Shown here: positions 1 to 12,927 of the stretch, one piece after another | Layout: every line of letters starts with the position of its first letter | Numbering within the stretch: position 1 is the first letter of the stretch | Origin: Favolaschia claudopus | Lineage: Eukaryota > Basidiomycota > Agaricomycetes > Agaricales > Mycenaceae | DNA length: 64,000 nucleotides | Reading direction: 5' to 3' | NCBI GenBank assembly: GCA_037176885.1 | Contig: JAWWNJ010000043.1 | Coordinates: forward strand, 1,426,001-1,490,000 | Notes under the pieces: model-generated | Databases searched by the model: none | Seen by the model: the letters and a program-made list of their open reading frames with translations, nothing else | Told to the model about the DNA's origin: nothing | Position numbers and translations under genes: made by a program

Positions 1-3000
1 GCTCACCCGCCCCGCATGGAGAGCGTACACGTACAACGCGTGTGGCGTTCTATCGTGATTTGGTCAGACAAAAAAGATGAAAAAAAGGCATTCGAGAAAA
101 ACGTACAAAACACCGAGCTCGATCTCCCCATCCCCATTCCCACCACCACCAAGCATTCCACCCCGCAAGGGCGGCAAAATCGCGGCGCTCAAAACCGGGC
201 CATACATCTCGCCCTCCCGTTCTCCTACATCCCTTTCTCTACTCTCCCCACCCGCCTTCATCGAATCCCGCCGCTGCCGGTCCCCCGCCTCCACCGCCCT
301 CAGCGTGTCCACGGAAGATCGGGGCACACCCGCGAAAACAGACGAGGCAGGCGAACGCGGATGCTGATGCTGATACGAAGGAGATAGAGGGAGATTCAAG
401 TTCACCACCTCGCTGACACCGCCGAGATGCGTCGCGTCCCAGACTTGGACGCCGGTGGAGTAGGTGAGGGTGAGGAGTCGGCGGGTGGTGGTGGTGCGGC
501 GAGAGCGAGGTTGCGAGGTCGAGGAGGAACTACACAAAAAGAGAAGAAGAAAAAGGTCAGTGTATGGAGAACGAAAGCGGAAGAAGAGGAATCGAAAGAA
601 ATATAGAGCGAAGTAAAAGGAAAGAAGAAGAAGAAAAGACAAAGAGACGAGCGGACGTCAAATCGATGACACAGGTCGCCGTCGTACACCTCTTCCTCCC
701 AGACCTCGAACACCTCCTCATCGCCTCCAAAAGACAAGAGAATCGGCTCTGCATCTCCTCCCTCATCCTCGTCCCTCCTTCTCATCCCCTCTCGTCGTCG
801 ACATCCCCAAATCCTCGCCGATGGTTATCTCGTCATCCGCTGCGCGCCAGAGCAGACAAGACACTAAAAAGGAAAGGAGATGCAGACCGAATCTATCCTG
901 GATATCCAACGCTCATCGAGCGGGGTCGAGAAGCCCGACAACAGCGACATCCACTGGATCATGATCCCAAGCCCCAGCACCAGCACATTTACTACACTAC
1001 AAGCACCATTACCATGACCCGCTGCTGCTCGGCGTTATTCCCCAGCGCATGCGACCGAGAAAGGATCCATCGAGCTAATGCACTAAGCACTAAGCACCGC
1101 CAACCGCTAAGTAGAAAGCGCTCGCGTTCCCGGTCTCGTCTCCCTCCCCGTCCCCAGCCAACGACAAACGACAAGGCGGCTGCACGTCCATGTCCCCTTT
1201 GCCATTGTCGTCGTCATCCACGCCGTCAAGATGATCGCACATAAGGGCCCCGTCAACACCTTACGCCGTAAACCAGTCGGGCAAAGGCGACGGGACGGGA
1301 GGAGGACGGGAGGAGGACGGGGAAAGAAAAGAAAGAAGAGACGAGAATAGAGAAGAAGAATCAAGAAAAGGAAAGAAGAAGGAAAAGAAAGAGAAAGAGA
1401 GATGGAGTAAGCAACGGGCACATCGACTATCGACAGTGACCAGGTATCCACGTCCACAGTCCACGAACGGCGTTGCGTATGACATCTCGGCAGGAGACGC
1501 ACGCACGACAAAAACATCCCTCCAGATCGACATCGTCAAGGACTTGCCTCCACCCTCCCAGTATACGCCCTGGACACGTCTCTCCTCCTCTCCTCTCCTC
1601 TCCCCCCGTCTCGTCTTCTCCTCTCCCCATCGCACCAATCACTTGACTAATTGGCCGATAACCGCTTGGGGGCCCTACTCCTCGCTCTTCCGCGTCTCCT
1701 CAGACACCGGCACCCACACTGAGCTCGAAGGGACCGACAAAAAGCGAAAACGAAAACGAAAACCGAGAACAAAAGAGAAATGCGAAAACCGACGAGAACG
1801 AAAGAAAGAGGCCGCAAGAAGGATACGACAAGCTATGGAAAGAACGAAAGATGCACACGAAAGACGATCTCAAAAGGCAGGAGAGCGACGCGAAAGAGAT
1901 CCACAAAACCGACACTCACCCTTCTCCGCGTACCAGAACCTCAGCCCATCTCGCTTGTACGACTCTCTCCCCCTTCTCCGCGATGTCATCCCCATACCCA
2001 ACCCCTCCTTCGCCACCTCGTTGTTCCCCTCGTTCCCCACCACCATGTCTCCGCCCAGTGTCCTGAGAGATAGAGCCTCTTGAAGGGGAAGACCCGTAGG
2101 CATACGCATACGCCTGCGTCGACGTCGACGCCGCCACGGCGCGGAGGGCCGAGAGCGCGGAGAGGGCGCGGGTGGGTGCGGGTGGGGGTGGTGGGCTGTG
2201 TGTGAGGTGAGTAAGGTGGAAGTGTGAGGCAAGAGAGAAGTGGGGAGGTGAGGGAGAAAGATTGGGAAGTGGGGAACGGGGGAAGAACGCAAGGGAGAGG
2301 TGGGGCGGGAGGAAAGACATTGGGATTGAGATTAGGGAGTGGGGTGGGGAGAGGGTGAAGGAGCGAGTGAGAGTGGGAGTGGGGAGGGGAGGGAGGAGGC
2401 GGGGGATGAAGAAGAGGAGGGCGGTGAAAGAGAAGAGGTGTGTATGGGGATTCTCAAAGAAAGCGAGAGAAGAGAACGTACCGTGGTGCCTCAGGCACCC
2501 TCCGATGTCCCGAAGATACCCGTCTTTCCTGTCTCTCTTCTCTCTCGTGCGTATCTTGTCTGGGCGACGAGGCGCGAGGGGGGTGAGCATCAGCTTGTGG
2601 TGGATGTCGCGTTGGAGCCGGCGCCGATGGTGGTGGTGGTGACGCCTCGCGGTGATGGCGGGGAGGAGACGCAGGTGACGCATCACGAAGTCGTTGCTGG
2701 TGTCGTTGTCGTGGTTGCTGCTGCGCCGGTCCGCGAGCAGACGAAGGCGGAAGCTCCGCCCGATGAGGAGATGGCGGCGACTCTACGTCCACCAACGTCC
2801 CAACGGGCACTTCTCCAGCCCCTCCTCTTCCGTGCATCGCCGGTTCCTCGAGGTCAGCTACTTCGAATACGCCTGCGTCCGCCTCCGCCTCCACCACCGC
2901 TTGACCTCTTTCTCCTCTTGCATCCACGCCCACCCGCATCCCTGCTTCTACTACACCACGCGGATCTTCGTCCTCGTCCTCGTCAGGCAACGGCGTAGGG

Positions 3001-3516
3001 TACTTGCTCGGCGACGCCCGTTCCCGTTCTCTTTCCACCGCCTCTGCCGTCTCCTCCATCTCCGCTGCCTCTCCACCGCGGAAACCCAAATCCGGATCTT
3101 GGGCCGCTGCTGACGATGACACCCGCATAATCCGAATCCCCTCCGTCGGGACCGAGGCAGGTGAGGTCCCCGTCGACACCGGCTCTTCGTCCTCAAGGGG
3201 GAGGGTGGTGCGGAGAGATGCGGGCGTGGACGTCGCGGACGCAGGAGCAGCGGAGCGATTGATCCGGAGCGCCTGACGCTGCTGGCGTTTCGTCAGCCCT
3301 GTCGCTGGGGAAGGTACAGGCGGAGAGGTCCCGGGTGAGGTTGCTGTCGACGGTGTGGTTGATGGTGAAGAGGTAGATGGGTGCCGGTTGCGCGGAGGCA
3401 TTTCAATCTCGTTGTTGTCGTTGCTGGATACGTCGACGTTGAGGTCGGGGAGATAGTCGTCTGACTCGGCGTGCTGCATGTTTGAAGAACAGGAGTGAGT
3501 GGTCGACTCGGAGAAC
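1..3516 (-). CDS. WD40/BCAS3-like protein, 3' end outside window
   Basis: The best anchor is a minus-strand stretch near 420-520 reading LLTLTYSTGVQVWDATHLGG, which looks like a beta-propeller blade of the BCAS3/PROPPIN type. It is followed by MYGPVLSAAILPP, also typical of that group. Upstream, near 1920-1975, GERVVQARWAEVLVRGE ends at a GT donor and would lie directly before that blade in family members. The N-terminal exon (about 2483-3516) is low-complexity, rich in Pro, Ser and acidic residues; ATGs at 3516, 3479 and 3401 are all possible starts. Exon limits between about 530 and 1917 could not be settled, and would require an unusually long intron or small exons I missed. Family members act in autophagy or membrane trafficking; the role here is inferred only. 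The many plus-strand open frames over this stretch are GC-rich shadows. Confidence 0.42.
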
Positions 3517-4742
3517 ATGCGTTGAAGGGGACGCACAATAGTGGTATGAATAGCTCTGCGCAGTTTGCAATGCAATGTTGTGATGCCGACAAAGGAATAC
3601 AATAAGATAACGTCGCCTTCGTTCGTTGCGGTGGATTACAATTAAGAAGATAAAATGTGGTCGTGTGGACTAGCTGGTGAGGTGTGGGTTGAATAGTTAT
3701 TGAAATGAAACTGGAATCGAGTGAGCGAGTGGGTGAATGCGCTTTCATGAATGACCAAGTCAATACGGAGATTCATGAAAGAGATCTCTGTAGCACGCAC
3801 CTGTGTTATTATAGTTCTTCGTCCTTCGTTATCTCTTTCTTCCCTTCAACCCGGCCTCTCCTCAAGCTTGTAGATAGATACTAAGGGTAAGATGAAGTGT
3901 CCTGTCCAAATCAAGGCGCTCTCGTCAGCCTTAGACAAAGAAAGTGTCTGGATCACCCACCGACTGACTAACTAGCTAGGTTTCATCGAGTCAACGATGT
4001 CGCCTGGCTGTAGATATCGCTAGACGATTCGAGAGGTACGATAGAGTGATGACGATTGAGTTGATGCAGTGGATCGAGTCAAGGAGACGGGATGCTTGTC
4101 TATATTTGGCTACCTCCCCCCATCACCCCTCGGTCCGGCTTTGCCGGCTGTCCCGAACGGTCATGTTCTCTGAGGCCAGCAAGCACGTACTTATACCCCT
4201 CTGCTCTGCCGGCCTGGCCATATCTGTGGCAAAGCCTACCCAACGTACTATGACTCGAAACTTCTAGGAATCTCTAGGCGCAGCTCTCGATCGAACGTGG
4301 CACAAATCACAATCTTCTCGCACTTTGCCACTTTCTCGGTCTCCTCGTCAGCCAACGTGTATCAAATTTCCGAAAACCTCCGTGTTATTGGCGCAGAAAA
4401 CCGCTCAAAAATTACAAGTCTCCATGCCGGTACTTTCGAAAATCTAAATCAACATCGAATACTTGATACTTCGAGTCGCTGATTTCTCGGATTCTGCGCA
4501 TCTAATGATTCTAGACTTGTACTTCAAGTAGGATTTTACTAGGATCCTCCTGATTGGATATGCAAGTATTGTCAAATCATAGCCCGGTGTTGCTGTCGTG
4601 CTGTTCAAGCAACTGGACGGCAACACGGCGATCACCACAGCTTTGAAGTTCTTGTTTTTCTTAGCACCACGCCTCGTGTGCGGTGTTAACAGCCTTTCTC
4701 GTTTCTCTCGCAACTTCAATCTGCCCCTCAACGCCCTGAAGC
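3517..4742. other. intergenic region without supported gene
   Basis: Only short open frames without conserved features are present. The region lies between a minus-strand gene and a plus-strand gene, so it should contain both promoters. I see no repeat or RNA gene. Confidence 0.5.
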
Positions 4743-5977
4743 ATGGCTGAAGCTGCGGCTGGCTTTCTCGGTGCTGCCGCTACAGTCGCGGCAGCCACCC
4801 TCGTAGGAGGATCAGGGTTTACTGGACGACACGAAAATAGTCTCCGTGAAGAGATTCAAGCGACGAGAAGAAGTACCGCCGACTTCCTGGAGAACCTCCA
4901 AAGTGGAGATGTCACGGGTGAAGAGGAAGGAGTCTTCTGGAAGACTCGATCCGAGTGAGTGGTTTCTCCAGCCCGGCTTTCAAGATGGGTACTAAATTCT
5001 GGGTCGAAAAGGACCATACAAACGGAACGAGACTACTCTGAAGCCCTCGACCGCTACAAGATCGCGTCGTGGATAAGAAATCCTCTAGACAAGCACACCA
5101 AGAAGATGGAGGTCCGAAGGAGGAAACGTTTGACACGGAGATACAATCAGTCCCTCGACAGTCTGAATGAGGTTCGAAGCGCCGCTCTCAGTTTGAAGAA
5201 CTACCCAATTAAATTGACTACAGTCAATGTATTCAGGGTCAGACACATCGTCCACAACTGCCTCCGCAGGTTCTCCTCCTGGGTCCAACGCATCTGCTGA
5301 GAGCATCGGAGAATGGAGAGACGAGGTTGCCGCACTGGAGAACACGGATGCAGACAGGTGGGCGCTTCAGTCTTTGAATGTTTATCCTATTTTGACGCCT
5401 CGCTGGTGGAAGCGATTTCTCGCCCTCGAACAGATCACAATTCGACTGTCTCCCCTTGTCTCTCCTCCCTTCTAGAAACGAGTCTGGCCCTCTCGTTCCG
5501 CAGCGGCTATGTAGCACGCCGTACGAGAGCGAAACTGGCGAGCTTCATCTCCCAATTATTTTTGACGTCATAAATTCTTCTGAATATGGCATTCTCGTCT
5601 CGGATGCCCTAAACGGTGGGGCTAGATGGCTGCGACACAGCGATGACGAAGTCGTCTTCAGATACGGGCCTAGCCTGTCCATTCAGCTCGAGTGGCCTGG
5701 CTATCAGCAATGGAGCAGACGAATCCGCGTACCGGACTCGCGGAGTCCACCTCGGCGCCCCTTCACGATGGCCATGTTGGCAAGGAGTATCGCAAGATGT
5801 ATTCGACAGTTTGTGCTGCAGTGCTATACAGAACCAATGCAGGCCGACGCAGACGAAAGATGGAAAATCGGTCCTGGACCAAACGAAATCAAATTGGAGG
5901 ATCTCATTCTTGAATGCATAGATGAGGTTGCGAAAGGTTGCTGGCAACCGCAGCTGAAACTGCGGCGTCCCCTTTAA
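4743..5977 (+). CDS. unknown protein, paralogue of 6362-7348 with a different C-terminus
   Basis: Four exons join in frame to 335 aa: 4743-4954, 5012-5171, 5224-5357, 5476-5977. The N-terminus (MAEAAAGFLGAAATVAA) is a small-residue hydrophobic helix, possibly membrane-inserting. It is followed by a charged, probably helical stretch (ENSLREEIQATRRSTADF) and a basic segment (KKMEVRRRKRLTRRYNQSL). The last exon encodes about 167 aa that look like a folded domain, with WRDE, FRYGPSLSIQLEWPGY and GCWQPQL. I do not recognise this domain. A facing gene on the other strand has the same first three exons; its exon 2 is exactly the same length and its exon 3 differs by two codons. Its last exon is unrelated. 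No function can be assigned. Confidence 0.72.
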
Positions 5978-6361
5978 CCCCCGAGTCACGACAGCTACCA
6001 CTTTTCCTCAGCTTGCTGGGCATGGTATGACTCAGATGTTGACTCCCAGATTTCTTGTACTGTGGGCGCCGCATAATATAACGACGTCGAGACATTTTTG
6101 CACTATACCTGAGCGAATCTCCAGAGCCGCCACCGATGGTGATTGAGCGAAATAGCAGTCTGAGAATCGAGCATAAACTAAGCGCCGTCCCACCCTCCCA
6201 CTTCAAACTAAGCTTGGTTACTTGGCACTCGTAGCATAAGTTATAAGGATGCCGAAGATTGTCTTATGATTTCATGATCGCCAGCCCATTGCAGACAAAC
6301 CCGACCATCAGAGGGACTGACCTAAATAGCGGGGTCCCACTCCCACTGTTCTTGAAAATAC

Positions 6362-7348
6362 TCAGTTACAGAGACTATGCAAAAAGAAAAAAGAATTGTG
6401 TGATCTCAACTTTTGACGAGTACCCAAATTTGTCCTAGGCATAATCGTGTCCGCAGACTTTGCACTTGTCGGACCTGCCGGGTCCTGGTCGGCCTTCCCG
6501 CCGAGAGTATCCGAGTCACTAGCAGGGGGGAGGATTGAAGCGCAGGGGGGTTGCAAAATGCTCGACGGCGCGTTCCGGTCATCATCTGCATCAGTCAAGG
6601 TAGTGGTGTGTTGGGGTACTAAGTAGGGCATTTCCCAGTCCACTAGCACTGGGAGGCCGGTGGAATAAAGATCGTTTCCGTCACTATGGAGCAGAGGGCC
6701 GTTCGAATAAAGATCAACATTGAGCCACTGAGGCGCTCACCTGTGCGCATCTGCGTTTGCTGCAACCTCGTCTCTCCATTCTCCGATGCCCTCAGCAGAT
6801 GCGTTGGATCCAGGGGGTGAACCAGCAGAGGCGATGGTGGACGATGAATCGGAGTCTGAATGCATGGACTGCATTAAATTTGATCAATCAGCCTGATTCT
6901 GGACAGAGAAGGATGTGTCGCACCTCATTCAGACTCTCGAGATGTTGATTGTATTGTCGTGCCAAACGTTTCTGCTTTCTCACCTCCGTCTTCTTGTGCA
7001 GCTTGTCGATAGGGTTTTTGATCCATGAGGCATTCTTGTAGCAATCGAGAGCTTCATAGTAATGTTCTGCTGTCTGTACGGCGCTTTTCGACGAGAATTT
7101 ACTGCTCGATTCTGAAATCCTAACTGCTGCACCACTCACTCTGCTCTAGTCTCCCGGAATGCTATTTCCGCTTCGTCCGTGACAATTCCGCTGTGGAGAT
7201 TGGTCAAGAAGTCGGCGGTACTCTTCCTTGTTGCCTGAACCGCCTCACGAAGACTATTTTCATGCCGAGCGGTAAAACCGGATGCTGCTGCAAGACTGGC
7301 TGCTCCAGCCGTCGCGGCGGCACCGAGAAAGCCTGCAACCTCAGCCAT
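6362..7348 (-). CDS. unknown protein, paralogue of 4743-5977 with a different C-terminus
   Basis: Four exons join to 272 aa: 7348-7140, 7083-6924, 6868-6741, 6683-6362. The first three align residue for residue with the convergent neighbour (MAEVAGFLGAAATAGAA, ENSLREAVQATRKSTADF, SASAEGIGEWRDEVAANADA). Exon 2 is 160 nt in both copies. After the last 57-nt intron the protein changes completely. It becomes about 105 aa of low complexity (VLVDWEMPYLVPQ, then Pro/Ser/Asp-rich, ending in LRSHNSFFFLHSLCN). Read without that intron, a TGA at 6737-6739 would truncate it; the intron fits fungal size and restores frame. Function is unknown. The pair looks like an inverted duplication followed by replacement of the 3' exon in one copy. 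Confidence 0.65.
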
Positions 7349-7695
7349 GCCTGGGGGTATTGCGCTGGAAGATGGAAGTCGAGGAGAAAGACAAAAGCTG
7401 TTAACACGAGGCATCGCGCTAAAATAGGACGCTGTCGGGATCACCGTTGTTGCCGGTTCGTTCAACAGCATTGTGACGCTTTTGATTCAAGGCTGCTTGC
7501 AGATCCACCCACTGCAGAGAATTTAGTAAAGTTTGTACTTGCAGGCTGCTTCAGCGAATTGCGTAAATTCATGTTGAACTTGAATCTGCTCCCCGAGGGA
7601 GGTTGAGCTTACTTGTGAGATTTCAGATACAAGCCTGACGGACCGACCAAGAAGCACCTTGCCCAAGAGCAGAAGGATTCGGCTCTGTCAGAAAA
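7349..7695. other. intergenic region between two minus-strand genes
   Basis: It holds the upstream region of the 6362-7348 gene and the 3' flank of the F-box gene. An open frame extends the former upstream to 7471, but MAEVAGFLG aligns with the start of the paralogue, so the shorter start was chosen. Confidence 0.45.
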
Positions 7696-8859
7696 TCAAT
7701 CAAATACCACAGTGAGCAGGCTTCGCTCAAATGTGCGCGGCATCTGGGCCTCAATGAAGGATACACACGTTTTGTAACCAGCACCTCTTACGCAAAAATC
7801 CTTCAACACCACGCGCACTTCCACCTTCCGTAGCAAAGGCATCCTAGCGGAAAGAATGATTTCCTCTAGATCATGAAGCTCCGACTGCCCTCCGCCTGCA
7901 AGATGATACGATACTATTCGAATCGGATTGTCACCTGATTGCTGCATGAAAGACGCCAGAGGTCGGCCAACGCCGCACACTGCGAGGTGCGAGAGTTTAG
8001 GAAGGGAAGAAAAGTTGATGGTTTCGAGTGAAGGGTCTAATACAATTGTTGTCAGCGAGATTTTGAATGAATATTATCTCAATTAGGCCCACTTACCGCT
8101 TCCATCTATGTCTAGACTTTCAACTGCGTCACCTGCCAGATGAAGAATAAAAGGGAGCCACGACCAGCGATCGTCCCGCCCGCGAATATGCCGCACATCA
8201 AGCAGCTCCGGAATCGACTTGAGATGATGCAGAAATCCGCCAAGCACACCTCGACTCCGATCAAAGTCCAGGTGCGTAATTTTAAGTGGATAATCGCTGT
8301 TTGGTCGCAGAGCTGCGTCCTGCTTCGGAGAAGGCGAGGGATTGTAGAGCGGGGCATTCGTGAAGAGTAGTGTATTCAATTGGATGCGCGATATGTCGAG
8401 ACTGCACTTGCCTAGCAAAATGCGGAGTTGGCTGGGTGTCAGCAACCCAGAGTAGATGCATAGATCGCGGAGACAAGGAAGGGATATGAGAGGGAAGAGG
8501 ACTTCAGGAGAAGAGATTACTCCTTTCCCAAGGGAGAGAACCAAGAGCCGAGTCCACGCGATTCGAGCAAGCGGCCGCACAATATGGTCACTACATCGCC
8601 GGAGGTGCAATTCGCGAACGTAAGCAACGAGGCGCGTGTTGTCAAACAGAGCATTGCCGAGCCGTCCGGCGCATACCCAAGCTGCGTCCTCGTCATCAGA
8701 CTCTTTGCCTATCGCGATTGAGCGAAACAGGTGCTTTTGTGCACGGTCAACGCAGGCGCGACAGACACGAGCACAGGCAAGAAGGTCAACGGTGGATCCG
8801 GATAGGTGGTCGATGATTTCTTCCAATAACTCTGGGGGTAACACGTGAGATACCGACAT
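7696..8859 (-). CDS. F-box protein
   Basis: Two exons (8859-8097, 8036-7696) join in frame to 367 aa. The N-terminus LPPELLEEIIDHLSGS followed by LLACARVCRACVDRAQKHLF is a clear F-box, which in the family binds Skp1 and makes the protein a substrate receptor of an SCF ubiquitin ligase. The rest has irregular leucine-rich segments (LLVLSLGKGV, LRDLCIYSGL, ITHLDFDRS, AVESLDIDGSG) of the kind common in expanded Agaricomycete F-box families. Substrate is unknown. A paralogue at 23483-24702 has the same layout, the same intron position and the same ending (F..E..M.R.FE..LL.VVF). The start ATG is the first in frame. Confidence 0.85.
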
Positions 8860-10205
8860 ACCACTGTGCAGTGTGGTGGACGATGAGCGTGGAAAGCAAA
8901 GTGCGATGCCGCGGATGCGGCACCAATGAATATGATGCTCCCACGGTCACGGGCTCAAGCTTGTTGAACTTTTGCGCGTTTCACTTTCAACAGTTTGAAG
9001 CAACAACCTAAAGCAACGGAGTATCAAGCGCTAGAGCTCGTAATAGCTCAAGCATTGATAGGAAGAAACTACGAAAGGACCCAAAATAAAGGAATCCACC
9101 ATCCATTGAAATTCAAGGGCCAAGGCTTCGCCGTTCACTTCGTTCAACGAAAACAGTCACGCAACACACGAAACTTTGATGAAGCTAGATGAACAATTCA
9201 GACCAGGCAAGGGACTGTCAAGTTTCAGTCCTACTACACACCGCAATGGAGCAAAATAGGGGATTTTGAGCGCGGTTGACGAAGATGCGGCATACACAAG
9301 CAGACACAAGCGCAAAATTCGAAGAGGTGAGATTGCCACTGGGGATCTCCGATAAGTACTCAAACTTGTCACCCCATTAATATTTCTTTCATGTGGACGA
9401 TGACAGTTGGGAACAAGAGAGGCAGCCGCTGTAGGACAACAGCCGCAAATTGTTCAACTAATTCCCACGTAAATGTCCACGTGGACGCCACGTGTCTCTC
9501 GGGCCGGAAACAACCTTGAGGCCTCTCATCTTCTTCTCATCTACCACCATGCAGGCTCGTCCATTCGCCAGCTTTCCTCACTCTCGGGTCTCTATCTGCC
9601 GGTACTTGTAGCTCATTTGGCTTCTATCTCCGGAATATCGATGCTTTCGAACGGTTTAGGACTTGTTTGTGAGGGTCTACTATCTATGGACCAATTGCTT
9701 GGGTGAGGACCTGTCTAGGCGTCTCTCAGGACTGTCTTTCTCCAGGAAACGGACAGGTGTTGTAACGATATGATAATGAAAGAAGCGAGTATGGCCTGTC
9801 TCCGTCGCCAGCATCCGCCAAATATAAAACGTGGGCAGACAGCTCTGGAGCTTGTGGGGAATCTGTTCTTGTGCTCTTACCAGTCAATAAATCACCGTCG
9901 AAACGCTACTCTCGGCCGATTCCACGATAAGCAACGCACCTGCTTAAGTCCCACTTTCGTCGATGACTCGGATGTTGTCCAAGGCCGCATCTTCAAGCAG
10001 CAAGGATGAAAATATTACCCTAAATCTGATGATCAGCGCACGCACAAGCTCTTCTTATTCCCGCCACTTATGACCATGTAAGCACAAGATACTTAACAGG
10101 CAGCAACATACTTATAGCCCCCATTAACGACGTCCGCTGCGCTCTCCTGACTCACTCACGTCTATCTAGCCACCTACGTATCTATCTCTCTTCCTTCCCG
10201 CCACC
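8860..10205. other. intergenic region without supported gene
   Basis: Upstream of the F-box gene (minus) and of the glutathione transferase (plus). Open frames here lack conserved features and splice logic. The last ~60 nt before 10206 are C/T-rich, as in fungal core promoters, and the start context is CCACCATGG. Confidence 0.5.
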
Positions 10206-11161
10206 ATGGTCCTCACTTTGTATGGACTCGCTGCCCCGCTAGGAGGAACAGCGACCGTCGCGATGACGCTGGCAGAGAAAGGCATACCCTATACCTTCGT
10301 TTCAGTGGACTTGCAGCATGGAGAACATAAACAGCCCGAGTTTCGCAAGAAACAACCTTTTGGGCTCGTTCCTGCTTTGGTTCGTCCGATCTCCATCATC
10401 CACGATTTAAACCTGAAATCAATGCTGATCTAAATTCAGGACGATGACGGCTTCGTACTCTACGAAAGCCGCGCTATCTGCAGATACCTCGCAGAGAAAT
10501 ACGCCGCGCAGGGCCCCACACTTATCCCCACCGAGCTGAAGGCCAAGGCACTTTTTGAGCAAGCTGCCGCGGTTGAATTCGCCAACTTCGAACCTCACGC
10601 GCGAGCCGCGTATAACGAGGGGGTATTGAAGCCGTATGTATCGAGATTCAAATAATCTCTTCTCTTCTCCTTTACTTGACTGAATGAGTTATGGACAGAC
10701 ACTTCAACCTCCCAATCGACGCCTCGGTGTTGAACACCTGTATGTCGAAGCTCTCCGATAACCTCGACGTGTATGAAGTCATTCTCGGTAAACAACGGTT
10801 CCTTGCGGGTGATGTGCGTTCTCTACTACCATTATCTCGCACAGCAATTCGAACAATATATCACACCCCACAGGAATTCACCCTCGCAGATTTATTCCAC
10901 GTTGCCTTCGGTACAACGCTCGCAGAGGCCGGATGTGATCTCATGACGAGTAAGGGACCCAACGTTAAGCGGTACGTTCTGTTAAAGAACGAACTTTCTA
11001 CTTGTTTTTGCTTCAAAAATGTTAATCATCTCTCCGTTCACCATCCTAGGTGGTGGAAAGAAGTCACCTCGCGACCCGCATGGCTCAGCGTCCTCAACAA
11101 TGGGATCAAAACTACTATGTGCGAGGACGATGCGTTCAAGAGTGGTGTATCCGAACCTTGA
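10206..11161 (+). CDS. glutathione S-transferase, phi/fungal type
   Basis: Five exons (10206-10379, 10440-10633, 10699-10813, 10874-10971, 11050-11161) join to 230 aa, the normal GST length. The N-terminal thioredoxin-like half has LYGLAAPLGGTATVAMTLAE, NPFG-type sequence KKQPFGLVPAL and the glutathione-contacting ESRAICRYLAEKY. The C-terminal helical half has FTLADLFHVAFG and the WWKEVTSRPAW ending typical of phi-class fungal enzymes. It would conjugate glutathione to electrophiles in the cytosol. The Kozak-like start ACCATGG supports the chosen start. It lies near a UbiA gene and a P450, so a role in a small metabolic cluster is possible, but general detoxification is the simpler reading. 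Confidence 0.9.
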
Positions 11162-12927
11162 TCTCTTCTTCTTGTTAGATTTTCATTGTGTGGGTACGTA
11201 CTTACCTCTCTTTCACTTTCATCTCTCCTTCCCACTGCGCCTCAAATTCATTGATCTCGTACGCAGGCCGATCGCCGGAGCAGACTTTCGTTGTAGTAAT
11301 TGCTTACCCTAGATTGCCTCCCTCACGTCTCATTCCTTCCCTCTCTATACCTGAGCGCGTGCGAATTGCGTTAAATGTATGTAACAGTAAATCTTTGAAA
11401 GCCACGCGACGCACACTCTCTTCGATTTTTCAAGTTCTTCCTAACTTATGTCTTCTGAGATTCTTTTTCACTCATTTCACGCCGGGTGCAGTCAAGCTTT
11501 GCATCCGACCTTGCTTTTCGGAAACGTGGCTACGCGTACACGCGATGCTTCTGATGAATCCTGAATCTGATTCAGGAATGTGAAGTATATGTGGTTTGAA
11601 TGTGTCTCCCTCGAACCGTACATCTGTTTTGGTGACTGTTGCATTTGCATCCCATGTCAGCTTCCTTCCAGTGGACTGAACCGTAGGTTCCACTGGCATA
11701 CGGTCATGCGTCCAACCTTCTTTTAAATTCTCTTTGCGGGCCGTCGGCGTCCCGGGTTCTATGCCACGACTCTCGATATAACCAAGTAATTGGCACCGAA
11801 TTGGCTCGATAGAATTCCGTAGTGAGCCCCCATAGTGTGCCTTATGCCAATCTGAATCGACTACGACAGCGCCTGCTCTGTCACGCAGCCGGAAAGTAAA
11901 GCCCCGGTCAAAGCCTAAGCACTCAAAGTAACTCTGGAAGATAAATTTCCTTAGACTCAACTCATTTCCGATTATCTGTCGGAGTGTAAGTAGATATGAA
12001 TTTGGAGGCGGTTTCTCCAACTAGTATAGTCCCAGAAGTATCTCAAGCTCATCCCTAATTGCTTAGCCGTAGGCTGCGTGCGTGCCTAATGCATTTCCAC
12101 CCGTTATTCAAGCTCCCCGAGCAGTAGGTTCTGCCGCCGCGGTCAAGTGGATGGGCTCAGGCGTAGGAGTTCGAAATATGAGTTAAATTCGATGGTTGTA
12201 CTGTAGTTGGAACGATCGTGGATCTCGGCGCGGGAAGTGGGTGGATCTATATAAGTACGGTTTATTCTACCTATTTTTGCTCTCGTCGATAATAAAGACC
12301 ACCATGAATTGATTTTTGAACTTGTGAGTGGCGCGGCGGCAATGTAACTCCGGACCTAGGACAATTAATTCCTTTGAGCATTCAATCGGGCGCTTTATAT
12401 ACTGCCTGTTGAGGATGTGGCTTTCTTCGTGTGGTGCGCGTCTCGCTTTCCTTGGGGAGAACCGTGCCTCCGTTATAAATTATAATGCGCTTCCATAGCC
12501 AGAGCCTAACTCAATTGAATTGCGGTTATTTTTTAGGTATTTCACCTTCTTCTGAGAGTTCGATTTGTGAAGAGTTACAGTACACAGTACGAGAACCATA
12601 GGTATTGTAGTAACCGTTTACAAGAGCCCAAGAACGAAACTTGCTCGCCGAACCGATGCCGCTCTGAATGCCGTGATTGCCGAAATTTCTCGGTGCGTCT
12701 TTCTATCTCGCCATTCCCTCCCTACTGCGGCATTGCTCGGCACCGCAATAAATGTTGAACCGTCGAAAAAATAGTGAATTGTGGAGTATTACAATGAGTA
12801 TGTGCCTCGACACGGAAATCGAGTTTTAGATCTATTGTGTGGTTCCGAGAATTATGCGTGGGAGTGTTAAATACAAAAAGAAAAACCAGGAGCGCCTGCT
12901 CTATCTAACTTTCAAGCCACCGCCCAT
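11162..12927. other. intergenic region with one unsupported open frame
   Basis: A 182-codon open frame on the minus strand (11472-12020) begins with TTG rather than ATG and shows no family motif; I do not call it a gene. The rest is AT-richer than its surroundings with no repeat that I can see. Confidence 0.45.

Noticed and set aside
564..3276. Series of long plus-strand open frames in the first 3.3 kb
   Set aside because: They are GC-rich, Arg/Ser/Pro-rich antisense shadows of a minus-strand gene that has recognisable WD40-like sequence.
6737..6739. Apparent premature TGA in the minus-strand paralogue at 6362-7348
   Set aside because: A 57-nt GT..AG intron (6684-6740) removes it and keeps the frame, at the same exon boundary as in the paralogue.
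11472..12020. 182-codon minus-strand gene
   Set aside because: It opens with TTG, has no ATG near its start, no domain and no supporting splice sites.
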